DNA of 59,976 nucleotides from positions 1 through 59,976 of the forward strand of contig JAHEEV010000014.1 of assembly GCA_024640505.1 (NCBI GenBank), read 5' to 3'. Made by a program: the position numbers and the translations under genes. The notes under the pieces were generated by a model, which was not told the origin of the DNA, ran no database searches, and was given only the letters and a program-made list of their open reading frames with translations. Origin of the DNA: Halieaceae bacterium (lineage in GTDB: Bacteria > Pseudomonadota > Gammaproteobacteria > Pseudomonadales > Halieaceae). Positions 17,560 through 25,107 of the stretch are shown here, piece by piece (the first letter of the stretch is position 1; every line of letters starts with the position of its first letter).

Positions 17560-18078
17560 TCAGGACTTGCGTTTACGGGTGCTGCTTGCGCTCCTGGCAG
17601 AGGCCTTTTTGCGTGCCGGGGCCTTCTTTTTCCCGCGGGTTTTGTTCCCGGCGGTGGTGGCGGTTTTTGCCTTGGTTGCCGCCTTGCGGGCCCGGGGCGC
17701 CTCCACGATGCCCTGTTCGCCCAGGGCGCGGGTCAGGCGATCAACCTTGCGGGTCAGCTGGTCCACCTTTTTATGCAGGGCATTCAGGTCCTCGATGCGC
17801 GCCGGCCGCTGGTTGTGAAAATTTTCCCGTACGCGTGAGATGCGCTCCTCGACTGAATGCCTGGCGGCGGCACTGGCCTCCATGGCATCGCGGGCTTCAT
17901 CCTCCAGGGCGGAGCCGGCCTTCACCAGGTCGCGAAACAGCTTTGGCGGTTCCATGGCCTTCTCCAGTCTGCCCTGGGCGTCCTCGACGGCCTTGCCGTA
18001 AGCGCCCACGCCCGCGAGCCAGATATTTTTGGCGATCTCGCTCGCCTTGTCCGTCACCTTGCTCTTTTCGTCGCTCAC
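17560..18078 (-). CDS. Phasin with C-terminal basic tail (PhaF-type)
   Basis: A 172-residue polyhydroxyalkanoate granule-coat protein. Residues about 10-125 form an amphipathic helical phasin domain (IAKNIWLAGVGAYGKAVEDA is the usual opening), including a heptad-like segment IEDLNALHKKVDQLTRKVD that could mediate oligomerisation. The last 45 residues are Lys/Arg/Ala-rich, like the histone-type tail of PhaF that binds DNA and spreads granules between daughter cells. The GTG at 18078 has a GAGGAGG site upstream. It lies between the other phasin gene and the PhaD-like gene. Confidence 0.85.
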   Translation of the reverse strand: MSDEKSKVTDKASEIAKNIWLAGVGAYGKAVEDAQGRLEKAMEPPKLFRDLVKAGSALEDEARDAMEASAAARHSVEERISRVRENFHNQRPARIEDLNALHKKVDQLTRKVDRLTRALGEQGIVEAPRARKAATKAKTATTAGNKTRGKKKAPARKKASARSASSTRKRKS

Positions 18079-18146
18079 GCTGCCACCCTCCTCGCCGTCT
18101 ATCGCACCCTCGAATGGGGGTCGACCATTAAACCAGATTGGCAGAC

Positions 18147-18173
18147 AAAAAAAAGGGACCACAGTGTGGTCCC
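18147..18173 (-). terminator. Intrinsic terminator between the two phasin genes
   Basis: An eight-pair perfect stem (GGGACCAC with GTGGTCCC, 18155-18173, three-base loop) is followed on the minus strand by eight consecutive Ts at 18147-18154. It stands 48 bases downstream of the upstream phasin stop, so the abundant first phasin can be transcribed alone with partial read-through to the next gene. Confidence 0.85.
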
Positions 18174-18220
18174 CGAAAATATCCCAATATGCGGGATAAG
18201 TGATCCTGGATGAGATCAGT

Positions 18221-18679
18221 TTAAGCAGCTTGCTTGATGCGGTCGCGCAAATCCTCGAATCGGGCCCGGGCCTTGTCCAGTTGCGCTTCCAGCTTCTTGC
18301 GGTCAGTCAGGCTTTCCACCTCGAACTTCGGCAGATCGATATCGTCGATAGCCTGCCTGGCATTTTTTTCGACTTTTTCACCACGCTTGACCAGTTCCTT
18401 GTAAAGATCGTCGGCCTTGTTGCGGCGCTCTTCCAACTGGTCCTGCAGGTTGGTCAACTGCTCCTTTACCTGGTCGTAGGCCTTGCCGTAAAAACCCAGG
18501 CTGGCCAGGAACGCTTCGCGACCGGCTTCGCGGGCACGGGTGGCCAGTTGGGGCCTGGCTTTCCCGCTCGTCTTGCGGGTGGCGGGCTTGCGCTTGGCGG
18601 CGGGCTTGCGCTTGGCCGTGGTCTTGCGCTTGGCAGTGGGCTTACGCTTGGTAGCAGCTTTTCTGATGTTTTCGGCCAT
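18221..18679 (-). CDS. Phasin with N-terminal basic repeat tail
   Basis: A 152-residue phasin in which the lysine-rich tail is at the front. After MAENIRKA come four six-residue repeats of the type AKRKPA, then the helical phasin domain from about residue 48 (EAFLASLGFYGKAYDQVKEQ), ending with a charged coiled-coil. The usual PhaF order is domain first, tail last. It should coat PHA granules and perhaps bind nucleic acid through the tail. AAGGAA lies about six bases before the ATG. A strong terminator follows the gene. Confidence 0.83.
   Translation of the reverse strand: MAENIRKAATKRKPTAKRKTTAKRKPAAKRKPATRKTSGKARPQLATRAREAGREAFLASLGFYGKAYDQVKEQLTNLQDQLEERRNKADDLYKELVKRGEKVEKNARQAIDDIDLPKFEVESLTDRKKLEAQLDKARARFEDLRDRIKQAA
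18584..18655 (-). repeat. 18-bp tandem repeat, four copies, coding the basic tail
   Basis: Four head-to-tail copies of an 18-base unit at 18584-18601, 18602-18619, 18620-18637 and 18638-18655, each read on the minus strand as a six-residue (A/T)KRK(P/T)(A/T) block. Copies differ at only a few bases. The repeat could change length by slippage without breaking the frame, altering tail charge. Confidence 0.85.
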
Positions 18680-18856
18680 GGGTCATTTCCTTGAGGTCTT
18701 TATCTGAGCGGGCTTCACCCCGGTTGAGAGTGAGATTAGGGAAAAACTTTAGAATAAACATACTAATAAACGGCGTAATTTTGGTGATTTTCCCGGGTTC
18801 AGGGGTGCCGCCCGATCCCGTTTGGAATGCGGGGAACATAGCGCCGGGGCTGCATA

Positions 18857-18882
18857 CGAAAAGGCCCACTGCAAAGTGGGCC
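18857..18882 (-). terminator. Probable terminator of pckA
   Basis: GGCCCACT (18863-18870) and AGTGGGCC (18875-18882) form a perfect eight-pair stem with a four-base loop, followed on the minus strand by TTTTCG. It lies 22 bases beyond the pckA stop codon. The short T-run makes it a modest terminator. Confidence 0.65.
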
Positions 18883-18904
18883 CGGGAGGTACCGCGTGCG
18901 GTGA

Positions 18905-20464
18905 TCAGCCGGCCTTGGGGCCCGCCGCGATGATAGCGTCGGAAACGTCGAAGTTGCCAATATTCTCCTGGAACAGGGTCGCGAGTTTGCCCGCCTGCTC
19001 ATCGTAAGCTGCCGTGTCGCCCCAGCTGTCGCGGGGATTGGCAAACTTGGCATCCACTCCGGGGATTTCCAAGGGAAAGTCCAGGTTGAGAATATCCAGA
19101 TGAGCCCTGGGCGCGTCCAGCAGGGCGCCACTCTGGCAGGCGTGAACCACGGCCCGGGTTACCGGGATGGGGAAGCGCGAGCCGGTACCACCGGGTGCGC
19201 CCGATCCGCCGGTCCAGCCGGTGTTGACCAGGTACACCTGGCTGCCGAAGTCCTCTATCCGCTTCATGAGGAGCTCTGCATAGTCGCTGGCTGGGCGGGG
19301 CATGAAGGGTGCCCCGAAGCAGGTGGAGAATGTCGGGTGAATGCCGGCCTCTGCACCCAGTTCGGTGGAGCCGACCCGCGCGGTATAACCGCTCAGGAAA
19401 TGGAACGCCGCGGCTTCCTTGGAAAGAATCGATACCGGTGGCAGAACGCCGGAGACGTCACAGGTCAGGAAGATGACGCAATTGGGTTCGCCGGCAGCGT
19501 TCGCCTCCACCCGTTTCGGCACGTGCTCCAGCGGGTAACAGCAGCGCCCGTTCTCGGTCAGGCTGGTATCGCAGTAATCGGCGCGACGCTGTCCATCCAG
19601 GACCACGTTTTCGATGATGGCGCCAAAGCGGATGGCATCCCAGATCACCGGCTCATTTTCCTGGCTGAGGTCGATGGTCTTGGCATAGCATCCCCCCTCG
19701 AGGTTGAACACCGAGCCCCTGGCCCAGCCGTGTTCGTCATCGCCGATCAGGTAGCGGTCCTGGTCAGCCGACAGGGTGGTCTTGCCGGTTCCGGAGAGGC
19801 CGAAGAACAGCGTGGTATCACCGTCCTCGCCCACGTTGGCGGAGCAGTGCATGGGCATCACGTCTTTTTCGGGAAGCAGGAAATTCTGCACCGCGAACAT
19901 GGATTTCTTCATTTCGCCCGCGTAGCGCATGCCTGCCAGGAGTACCTTGCGCTGCGCGAAATTCACGATCACCACCCCGTCGGAATGGGTGCCGTCGCGC
20001 TCCGGGTCGCAGACGAAACTGGCCACGTTGAGGATATTCCACTCGGGCTTGCGCCCGGCGTTGTAGTTATTGGGGCGGATGAACATGTTGCGCCCGAACA
20101 GGGTCTGCCAGGCGGTTTCGGTGGTAACCTTGACGGGCAGATAGTGGTCTGAATGTTCACCCACGTGCAGGTGGGAGACGAAGCGATCGCGCTCCGCCAC
20201 GTGGGCCTCCACGCGATCCCACAGGGCATCGAACTTGTCACTGTCGAAGGGTCGGTTGACGCTGCCCCAGTCGATGCTGTCTTCGGTGCTGGGCTCCTGG
20301 ACGGTGAAGCGGTCTGACGGGGAGCGTCCGGTGCGTTTGCCGGTGGTAACCAGCAGGGCGCCGGTATCCGCCAGGATGCCCTCTCCTCGTTTGAGAGACT
20401 CTTCGATTAATTGCGAGGGGGCCAGGTCAGTGAATTCCTGGGCGGTCGTGATGTCTGCGGTCAT
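18905..20464 (-). CDS. pckA: Phosphoenolpyruvate carboxykinase (ATP)
   Basis: A gluconeogenic enzyme of 519 residues that converts oxaloacetate and ATP to PEP, CO2 and ADP. The P-loop [13 protein letters not shown] is near residue 240, the second kinase motif [19 protein letters not shown] follows, and the [10 protein letters not shown] segment is at the start. This is the ATP-dependent, monomeric bacterial type. Its presence fits growth on fatty acids or other acetyl-CoA sources, in line with fadBA and the PHA genes elsewhere in the window. Confidence 0.96.
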   Translation of the reverse strand: MTADITTAQEFTDLAPSQLIEESLKRGEGILADTGALLVTTGKRTGRSPSDRFTVQEPSTEDSIDWGSVNRPFDSDKFDALWDRVEAHVAERDRFVSHLHVGEHSDHYLPVKVTTETAWQTLFGRNMFIRPNNYNAGRKPEWNILNVASFVCDPERDGTHSDGVVIVNFAQRKVLLAGMRYAGEMKKSMFAVQNFLLPEKDVMPMHCSANVGEDGDTTLFFGLSGTGKTTLSADQDRYLIGDDEHGWARGSVFNLEGGCYAKTIDLSQENEPVIWDAIRFGAIIENVVLDGQRRADYCDTSLTENGRCCYPLEHVPKRVEANAAGEPNCVIFLTCDVSGVLPPVSILSKEAAAFHFLSGYTARVGSTELGAEAGIHPTFSTCFGAPFMPRPASDYAELLMKRIEDFGSQVYLVNTGWTGGSGAPGGTGSRFPIPVTRAVVHACQSGALLDAPRAHLDILNLDFPLEIPGVDAKFANPRDSWGDTAAYDEQAGKLATLFQENIGNFDVSDAIIAAGPKAG

Positions 20465-20586
20465 CGTATGTCCTGTTTATGTCGGTGACGGGCCCGGAGG
20501 GGCATCACTCCGCCGCCGCTGGGTATTTTGCGGGCCGGTAATTATGTCAGAAACGCCCGATTATGCGAATTATATTGGCAATAAAT

Positions 20587-20603
20587 TCGGCGAATTTCGC
20601 CGA
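20587..20603. promoter_or_regulatory. Perfect 8-1-8 palindrome between hslO and pckA
   Basis: TCGGCGAA, one T, then TTCGCCGA. On the minus strand it sits 9 bases past the hslO stop and is followed by an AT-rich stretch that includes a TATAAT. It could be an operator upstream of pckA or a weak hairpin ending hslO. There is no run of Ts, so an operator is somewhat more likely. Confidence 0.4.
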
Positions 20604-20611
20604 TCGTTGAG

Positions 20612-21493
20612 CTAGTGCAAAATTTTGGCCTGATCTCCCCCAACAATTCCCGCCAGGTCCTCCCGCGCGAAGCGATATTGCTGGTTACAGAACTCGCAAT
20701 CCATGGTGATGCTGCCCAGTTCCTGCAGCAGCTCTTCGATCTCGCCCGGATCCAGGGCTGACAGGGCGTTGAACGTTCGCTCTCGCGAGCAATTGCAGCG
20801 GAAAGTCACCGCCGCGGGCGGGAACAGACGCACCGGTTCTTCATGGAAGAGGCGGTGCAGCAGTGATTCCCCGGGTAGATCCAGCAGCTCCTGCCGGGTG
20901 ACGGTAGCGGCCAGTACACAGGCGTTATCCCACGCATCCTGCTGCGCCTCCGGGTCTGCGGCCAATTTCCGGGGTAGCTGCTGCAGCAGCAGACCGGCGG
21001 CCCGTTGACCGTCAGCGGCCAGCCACAGCCGTGTTTCAAGCTGTTCCGACAGTCTGAAATAGGCATCCAGACTGTGGGCCAGTGAGTCCCCCGATAGGGG
21101 GACGATCCCCTGGTAGCGCTGGCCCCGGGTGGGGTCGATCGTGATGGCCAGCTGTCCCCCGGCCAGCAGCTGGTCGAACCGCAGGGAGGTTGCCTCCTGT
21201 GCACCCCGGGCGATGGCCCTGACGTGCAGCTGGTGGTCGCACTCCACCATCAGCAGGGGAATCTGCGCCTCGGAGCGGGCCTGCAGTACCAGCTTGCCCT
21301 CGAATTTCAGCGTCGTGCTGAGCAGCGTGGCTGCAGCCAGGAACTGGCCCAGCATCAGGCTGACACCCGGCGGGTACTGGTGCAGGGCGACAATATCGCG
21401 GTAGGCCCTGTTCAGGTGCACGCTCTCCCCGCGGATGTCAGCCTCCTCGAACAGGAAGCGGAGGCAGCGATCACTGGTGTTCTCGGTTTTCAT
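20612..21493 (-). CDS. hslO: Redox-regulated chaperone Hsp33
   Basis: A 293-residue holdase chaperone that is switched on by oxidation of its C-terminal zinc centre. The four zinc ligands are visible as CNC in TFRCNCSRER and CEFC in DCEFCNQQY near the end. The N-terminal domain contains SLMLGQFLAA and the LPLSGDSL-type segment (VPLSGDSLAHSL). The ATG at 21493 begins MKTENTSDRCLRF, the normal start; the longer frame upstream has no similarity. It precedes pckA on the same strand, as in several related genomes. Confidence 0.95.
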   Translation of the reverse strand: MKTENTSDRCLRFLFEEADIRGESVHLNRAYRDIVALHQYPPGVSLMLGQFLAAATLLSTTLKFEGKLVLQARSEAQIPLLMVECDHQLHVRAIARGAQEATSLRFDQLLAGGQLAITIDPTRGQRYQGIVPLSGDSLAHSLDAYFRLSEQLETRLWLAADGQRAAGLLLQQLPRKLAADPEAQQDAWDNACVLAATVTRQELLDLPGESLLHRLFHEEPVRLFPPAAVTFRCNCSRERTFNALSALDPGEIEELLQELGSITMDCEFCNQQYRFAREDLAGIVGGDQAKILH

Positions 21494-21704
21494 GACGCTA
21501 TTGTAGGCCAAATCGTTGCCGGGGCGTGCAATGTGACTCCCGGGGCCGGTTCCCCGCGCAGCGCGGGGTGGAGGCCTCGCGGGTTCAGTATTTGAGGCCA
21601 TCTCCCAGAGAAATCCGGATGGGCATGACCCGGGCCGGCATAGGGGCTACAGTAGTCGACTTTCCCCGATGGACCCGGAATGTGCCGGGAAGAGGACCGC
21701 GACA

Positions 21705-22571
21705 ATGAGATTCAGCTTTCAGATTGGCATGTGCGACCCGGAACATTACCTGCCCCTGGCGAAAGCGGCTGAAGAGGCCGGCTTTGACGGGGTCGCCGTA
21801 TCCGACAGTATCTGCTACCCCAAAGAGGCCAGCTCCAAGTATCCCTACAACAAGGATGGCAGCCGCGAGTTTCTGGAAAGCGTCCCTTTCGTCGAAAGCC
21901 TGATTTCTGTGGCTGCGATGGCGGCGGTGACGGAGCGCATTCGCTTTGCCACATTTGTCTACAAACTGGCGGTGCGGCAGGCTCCGGTTGTGGCCAAGCA
22001 GGTGCAGAGTCTTCAGGTTCTGTCCGGCAATCGCTTCGATTTCGGTATCGGTATAAGCCCCTGGGAGGAGGATTTTGCGGTCTGCGACGTGCCCTGGGAG
22101 AAGCGCGGCAAGCGCTTTGACGAGCAGATCGAGATTCTGCGGGGTCTGGAGTCGGGCGAGTTCTTCGGGTTCAAGGGCGAGATGCACGATATGCCGGCCA
22201 ACAAGATGTGTCCCGCGCCGAGCGCGCCGACCTCCCTGCTTATCGGGGGGCACGCGGAGCCTGCACTCAAGCGCGCGGCCCGGGCGGGCGACGGCTGGAT
22301 GTGCGCCGGTGCCGATATGGAGCAACTGGACGCCTACATCCGCCGCATCCGGCAGCTGCGGGAGGAGTTTGGCACCGCGGACAGGCCCTTCCGGATTTAT
22401 ACCACCGGTCAGGACGCATTCACCGAGGATGGCATCCACAAGCTGGAGGAGATCGGCGTCACGGACGTGATCATCGGGTTTCGCAATATCTACGAAATGG
22501 AACCCGACAAGCCGCTGGAGGAAAAGATCGCGATGCTGCAATGGTACGCCGGCGAATTCATCCGCGGCTGA
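21705..22571 (+). CDS. LLM class flavin-dependent oxidoreductase
   Basis: A 288-residue luciferase-like monooxygenase-fold protein. Segments typical of the F420/FMN LLM group are seen: MRFSFQIGMCDPEHYLPLAKAAEEAG at the start, GIGISPWEEDF near residue 115, then LLIGGHAEPALKRAARAGDGW. It may use F420 or FMN; the substrate is not deducible. The ATG at 21705 is chosen because homology begins there. It is divergent from hslO and 98 bases upstream of a PHA-system gene. Confidence 0.82.
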   Translation: MRFSFQIGMCDPEHYLPLAKAAEEAGFDGVAVSDSICYPKEASSKYPYNKDGSREFLESVPFVESLISVAAMAAVTERIRFATFVYKLAVRQAPVVAKQVQSLQVLSGNRFDFGIGISPWEEDFAVCDVPWEKRGKRFDEQIEILRGLESGEFFGFKGEMHDMPANKMCPAPSAPTSLLIGGHAEPALKRAARAGDGWMCAGADMEQLDAYIRRIRQLREEFGTADRPFRIYTTGQDAFTEDGIHKLEEIGVTDVIIGFRNIYEMEPDKPLEEKIAMLQWYAGEFIRG

Positions 22572-22669
22572 GCCGGCGAAGCCGTTCAGTTGACCACGGG
22601 CCACGCCAGGCGAATGCCAATATCCGTTCCTTGATCTATACTCGTCGGAACGGTTGAGGGGAGAAGAGT

Positions 22670-22945
22670 GTGGCCCAATTCAGAATAACCAAACCCTATA
22701 CCATGCCCAAGGACAAGGTGCGCGAGGCCGCCGAGGGCCTGGCAGCCACACTGGAGCGCCAGCACGGGGTGCGCTCCCGCTGGGAAGGGGATACCGTGCA
22801 CATCCGTGGAGCCGGGGTGGACGGCAGAATGTCGTTTCACGATGACCTCATTGATGTTTCCGTGAAGCTTGGGCTGCTGACCTCCATGTTCGAGCCGGTC
22901 CTGCGGGAAGAGGTACAGCGCTATCTCGACAAACACGTCACCTGA
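22670..22945 (+). CDS. Polyhydroxyalkanoic acid system family protein
   Basis: A 91-residue protein matching the small PHA-granule-region family by length and pattern (FRITKPYTMPKDKVREAAEGL at the start, then GRMSFHDDLIDVSVKLGLL and the end LREEVQRYLDKHV). Members are usually encoded near PHA synthesis or phasin genes; their activity is not established. Here it lies about 4 kb from the phasin cluster. The start is GTG 22670 with GAGGGGAGAAG before it. It converges on the patatin gene. Confidence 0.75.
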   Translation: MAQFRITKPYTMPKDKVREAAEGLAATLERQHGVRSRWEGDTVHIRGAGVDGRMSFHDDLIDVSVKLGLLTSMFEPVLREEVQRYLDKHVT

Positions 22946-22948
22946 CGG

Positions 22949-24016
22949 TTAATCGAATACGGTTGCGTGTTGCAGGGGGTCGCTGGCTGCGAGCATCGCC
23001 TCGAATTCTTCTGCCAGTATCCTGCTGCGTTCCACGCAGTGCTCCCAGTAGCGTACCCTGTCGTCGTGCGACAACCGGCTGAAGTCCGACCGGTCGGGAA
23101 TTTTTTCGAAGGGCAGGTCGGCGATGAATGTTTCGCTCGGGCAGAGCAACACGAGCTTGTCCACCTCGTGAATCGCCGCCTGGCGCCAGGGCAGGAACTT
23201 GTCGAACCAGCCGGGGATGACACCGGCCCTGAAGTGGGGGTACAGGATCAGCCCCTCGCCGCGGTACTGTCCGAGATCGAAGTGGTAATCGATGATGCCG
23301 CCGTCCCAGTACTGGCCCGGTGGAGCGCCCGGGATATCGCGCTCTCCCGTCAGAACGAAGGGAATGGCGCCGCTTGCATGCAGGGCCGGGGCAACATTGT
23401 CGGCCTTCAGTCCACAGAAACCCGTGTCGAAGTCGTGGAAAACCAGGCCCGGTAAAGGGGCTTCCCCCGAGTGGAATACCACCCGCTGGAAGTGCAATCT
23501 CAGCAACCGGCGGCTGAACGTGTTGCCCAGGGCCGCGACGCCCATGCCGGTGGCCAGCAGGGGCGTCGATGTGGATGCCGCCGGGCCGCGCCCCCGGGCG
23601 GTGACGATGTGGGTGCTGATGCGGGGGTTCCCGACCAGCTGCGACGCCCCGTCGTCCCCGAGAACACTCTGGAGAATAGCGCGACTGACTTCGCTGACTT
23701 CCTCGGCGGTCGGTTTACTGGTGTATTCCTGATACAGGTAGCCCCGCTCCAGTCGGTCTACAGCTGCCGCCGGGTCTGCCAAGGCCAGGCAGGCGTGCCG
23801 CCAGGAACCGATGGAGGAGCCCAGTACGGAAAGGGGGCGCTGTCCCCGCTGCAGGAAATCCCCGAACAGCAAACGGTCCAACTGGCCCAGGACGAACCAC
23901 TTGGGTCCCCCTGAGGCTCCCAGCAGCAGGCTGAACAGGTCGGGGGACCAGCCCTCCTTGCGGATGCGGCGGGCGGCCTCCCGACCGACATAAACGGACA
24001 GGGCCCTACCCGGCAT
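22949..24016 (-). CDS. Patatin-like phospholipase
   Basis: A 355-residue acyl hydrolase. The oxyanion loop GASGGPKW is near residue 33, the nucleophile Ser lies in GSSIGSW (GxSxG) near residue 68, and the catalytic Asp in DGGIIDYH. Patatins cut ester bonds of phospholipids or triacylglycerols. No signal peptide is seen. It overlaps the end of the AraC-type regulator by 11 bases, so the two are translationally coupled; the regulator may control this hydrolase. Confidence 0.85.
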   Translation of the reverse strand: MPGRALSVYVGREAARRIRKEGWSPDLFSLLLGASGGPKWFVLGQLDRLLFGDFLQRGQRPLSVLGSSIGSWRHACLALADPAAAVDRLERGYLYQEYTSKPTAEEVSEVSRAILQSVLGDDGASQLVGNPRISTHIVTARGRGPAASTSTPLLATGMGVAALGNTFSRRLLRLHFQRVVFHSGEAPLPGLVFHDFDTGFCGLKADNVAPALHASGAIPFVLTGERDIPGAPPGQYWDGGIIDYHFDLGQYRGEGLILYPHFRAGVIPGWFDKFLPWRQAAIHEVDKLVLLCPSETFIADLPFEKIPDRSDFSRLSHDDRVRYWEHCVERSRILAEEFEAMLAASDPLQHATVFD

Positions 24017-25004
24017 TGCGCACTTCCCGCGGTGAGTGCCCCGTCCATTTCCGGTAGGCCCTGCGAAAGTTGGATGCGTCGTTGAAGCCGACCATGTAGG
24101 CGATGCTGGAAAGCGGCAGGCGGGTGTTGCGCAGGTAGCGCGTGGCGTGTTCCGCCCGCACCTGGTCCAGCAGTTCCTGGAAAGAACGGCTTTCCTCTTC
24201 CAGCCTGCGCCGATAGGTACGGGGGCTCAGATTGAGCATCGCGGCGACCTGGGGCATCTGCGGATACTGGCCCTCCAGTTTGCGCAGCAGACGCAGGGTC
24301 TGCTCGGCCACCGAGTCCTCCCCTTCCAGGTCTGCCAGGAGGCGGGCGCACTCCTGCTCGTAAAGGGCTCGCAGCGCCGGGTTGGAGGAGGGAAGCGGAG
24401 TGCCCAGGAGCTTGCGGGGAAAGGAGAGCCGGCCCTGCAGTGCGCCGAAGTGCACATCCTCGCCGAACACCTGGTAATAGATGGCCGAGTGCGCCGGTTC
24501 CGGGTAGGGCATTTCCACCCGTACCTGCAGGGTGGGCAGATTGAGGAGGCCGCGCAGGGTATTGAGTACGGCGCCGTAAACCAGCTCATAACTGAATTGT
24601 GCGGGAATATCGCCGGGATCGCTGACGGTCGTCAACACGCAGCGCTCGTCCTGCAGGTCGAATTCCAGCTGCAGTGCAGGTGCCAGCAGGTGGTAGTACT
24701 TGAGGAAAAGGTCCATCACCTGGGACAGGTCGTGGCAGGTCAGGAAAGCCTGGCCGAGTATGGCATGGGCACTCAGATTGAGGCGCGTGCCGAGTTTCAG
24801 GCCCAGCGCCGGATCGCCCGTCAGGGCCAGGGCGTTGTTGACCAGGCGACCGAAGTCCGCGTCGCTTATACGAGCACCGATTCCGGCCATGCCGCTCTCT
24901 GCCAGGCTGGTCCCCGCCAGCAGGGATGCCTGGTCGCAGCCCAAGCTTTCGGCCATATCGACGAGGAGGATGACATACTGGGCGGGTGTGCTGGTATTTG
25001 GCAT
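24006..25004 (-). CDS. AraC-family regulator with Arabinose_bd-type sensor domain
   Basis: A 332-residue regulator. The N-terminal 200 residues fit the Arabinose_bd domain of the OruR/ArgR-like AraC group (FGRLVNNALALTGDPALGLKLG). The C-terminal 100 residues hold the two helix-turn-helix units (MLNLSPRTYRRRLEEES and IAYMVGFNDASNFRRAYRKWTGHSPREVR). Regulators of this type often control lipid or alkane breakdown. The chosen start gives MPNTSTPAQYV; an upstream GTG at 25043 is possible. It is divergent from the diiron gene and coupled to the patatin gene. Confidence 0.88.
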   Translation of the reverse strand: MPNTSTPAQYVILLVDMAESLGCDQASLLAGTSLAESGMAGIGARISDADFGRLVNNALALTGDPALGLKLGTRLNLSAHAILGQAFLTCHDLSQVMDLFLKYYHLLAPALQLEFDLQDERCVLTTVSDPGDIPAQFSYELVYGAVLNTLRGLLNLPTLQVRVEMPYPEPAHSAIYYQVFGEDVHFGALQGRLSFPRKLLGTPLPSSNPALRALYEQECARLLADLEGEDSVAEQTLRLLRKLEGQYPQMPQVAAMLNLSPRTYRRRLEEESRSFQELLDQVRAEHATRYLRNTRLPLSSIAYMVGFNDASNFRRAYRKWTGHSPREVRNAG

Positions 25005-25009
25005 GAGCC

Positions 25010-25025
25010 CATTTGGCCACAAATG
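25010..25025. promoter_or_regulatory. CATTTG-n4-CAAATG palindrome in the AraC/diiron intergenic region
   Basis: A perfect six-base inverted repeat with a four-base spacer, 5 bases upstream of the chosen AraC-type start codon and about 80 bases before the diiron gene. It might be an operator for autoregulation. Only one copy was seen, which is fewer than the direct half-sites normally bound by AraC proteins. Confidence 0.3.
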
Positions 25026-25107
25026 ACTGCAATTTGACAACACTTTACCTTGTCCGGTTCAGCGCCTTGACCCATAGTGCTTGGGATTCAGTGACAGGAG
25101 AACTGCT

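Noticed and set aside
18541-18660. CRISPR-like direct repeats
   Set aside because: The repeats are contiguous 18-base coding units with no spacers; they encode the phasin tail.
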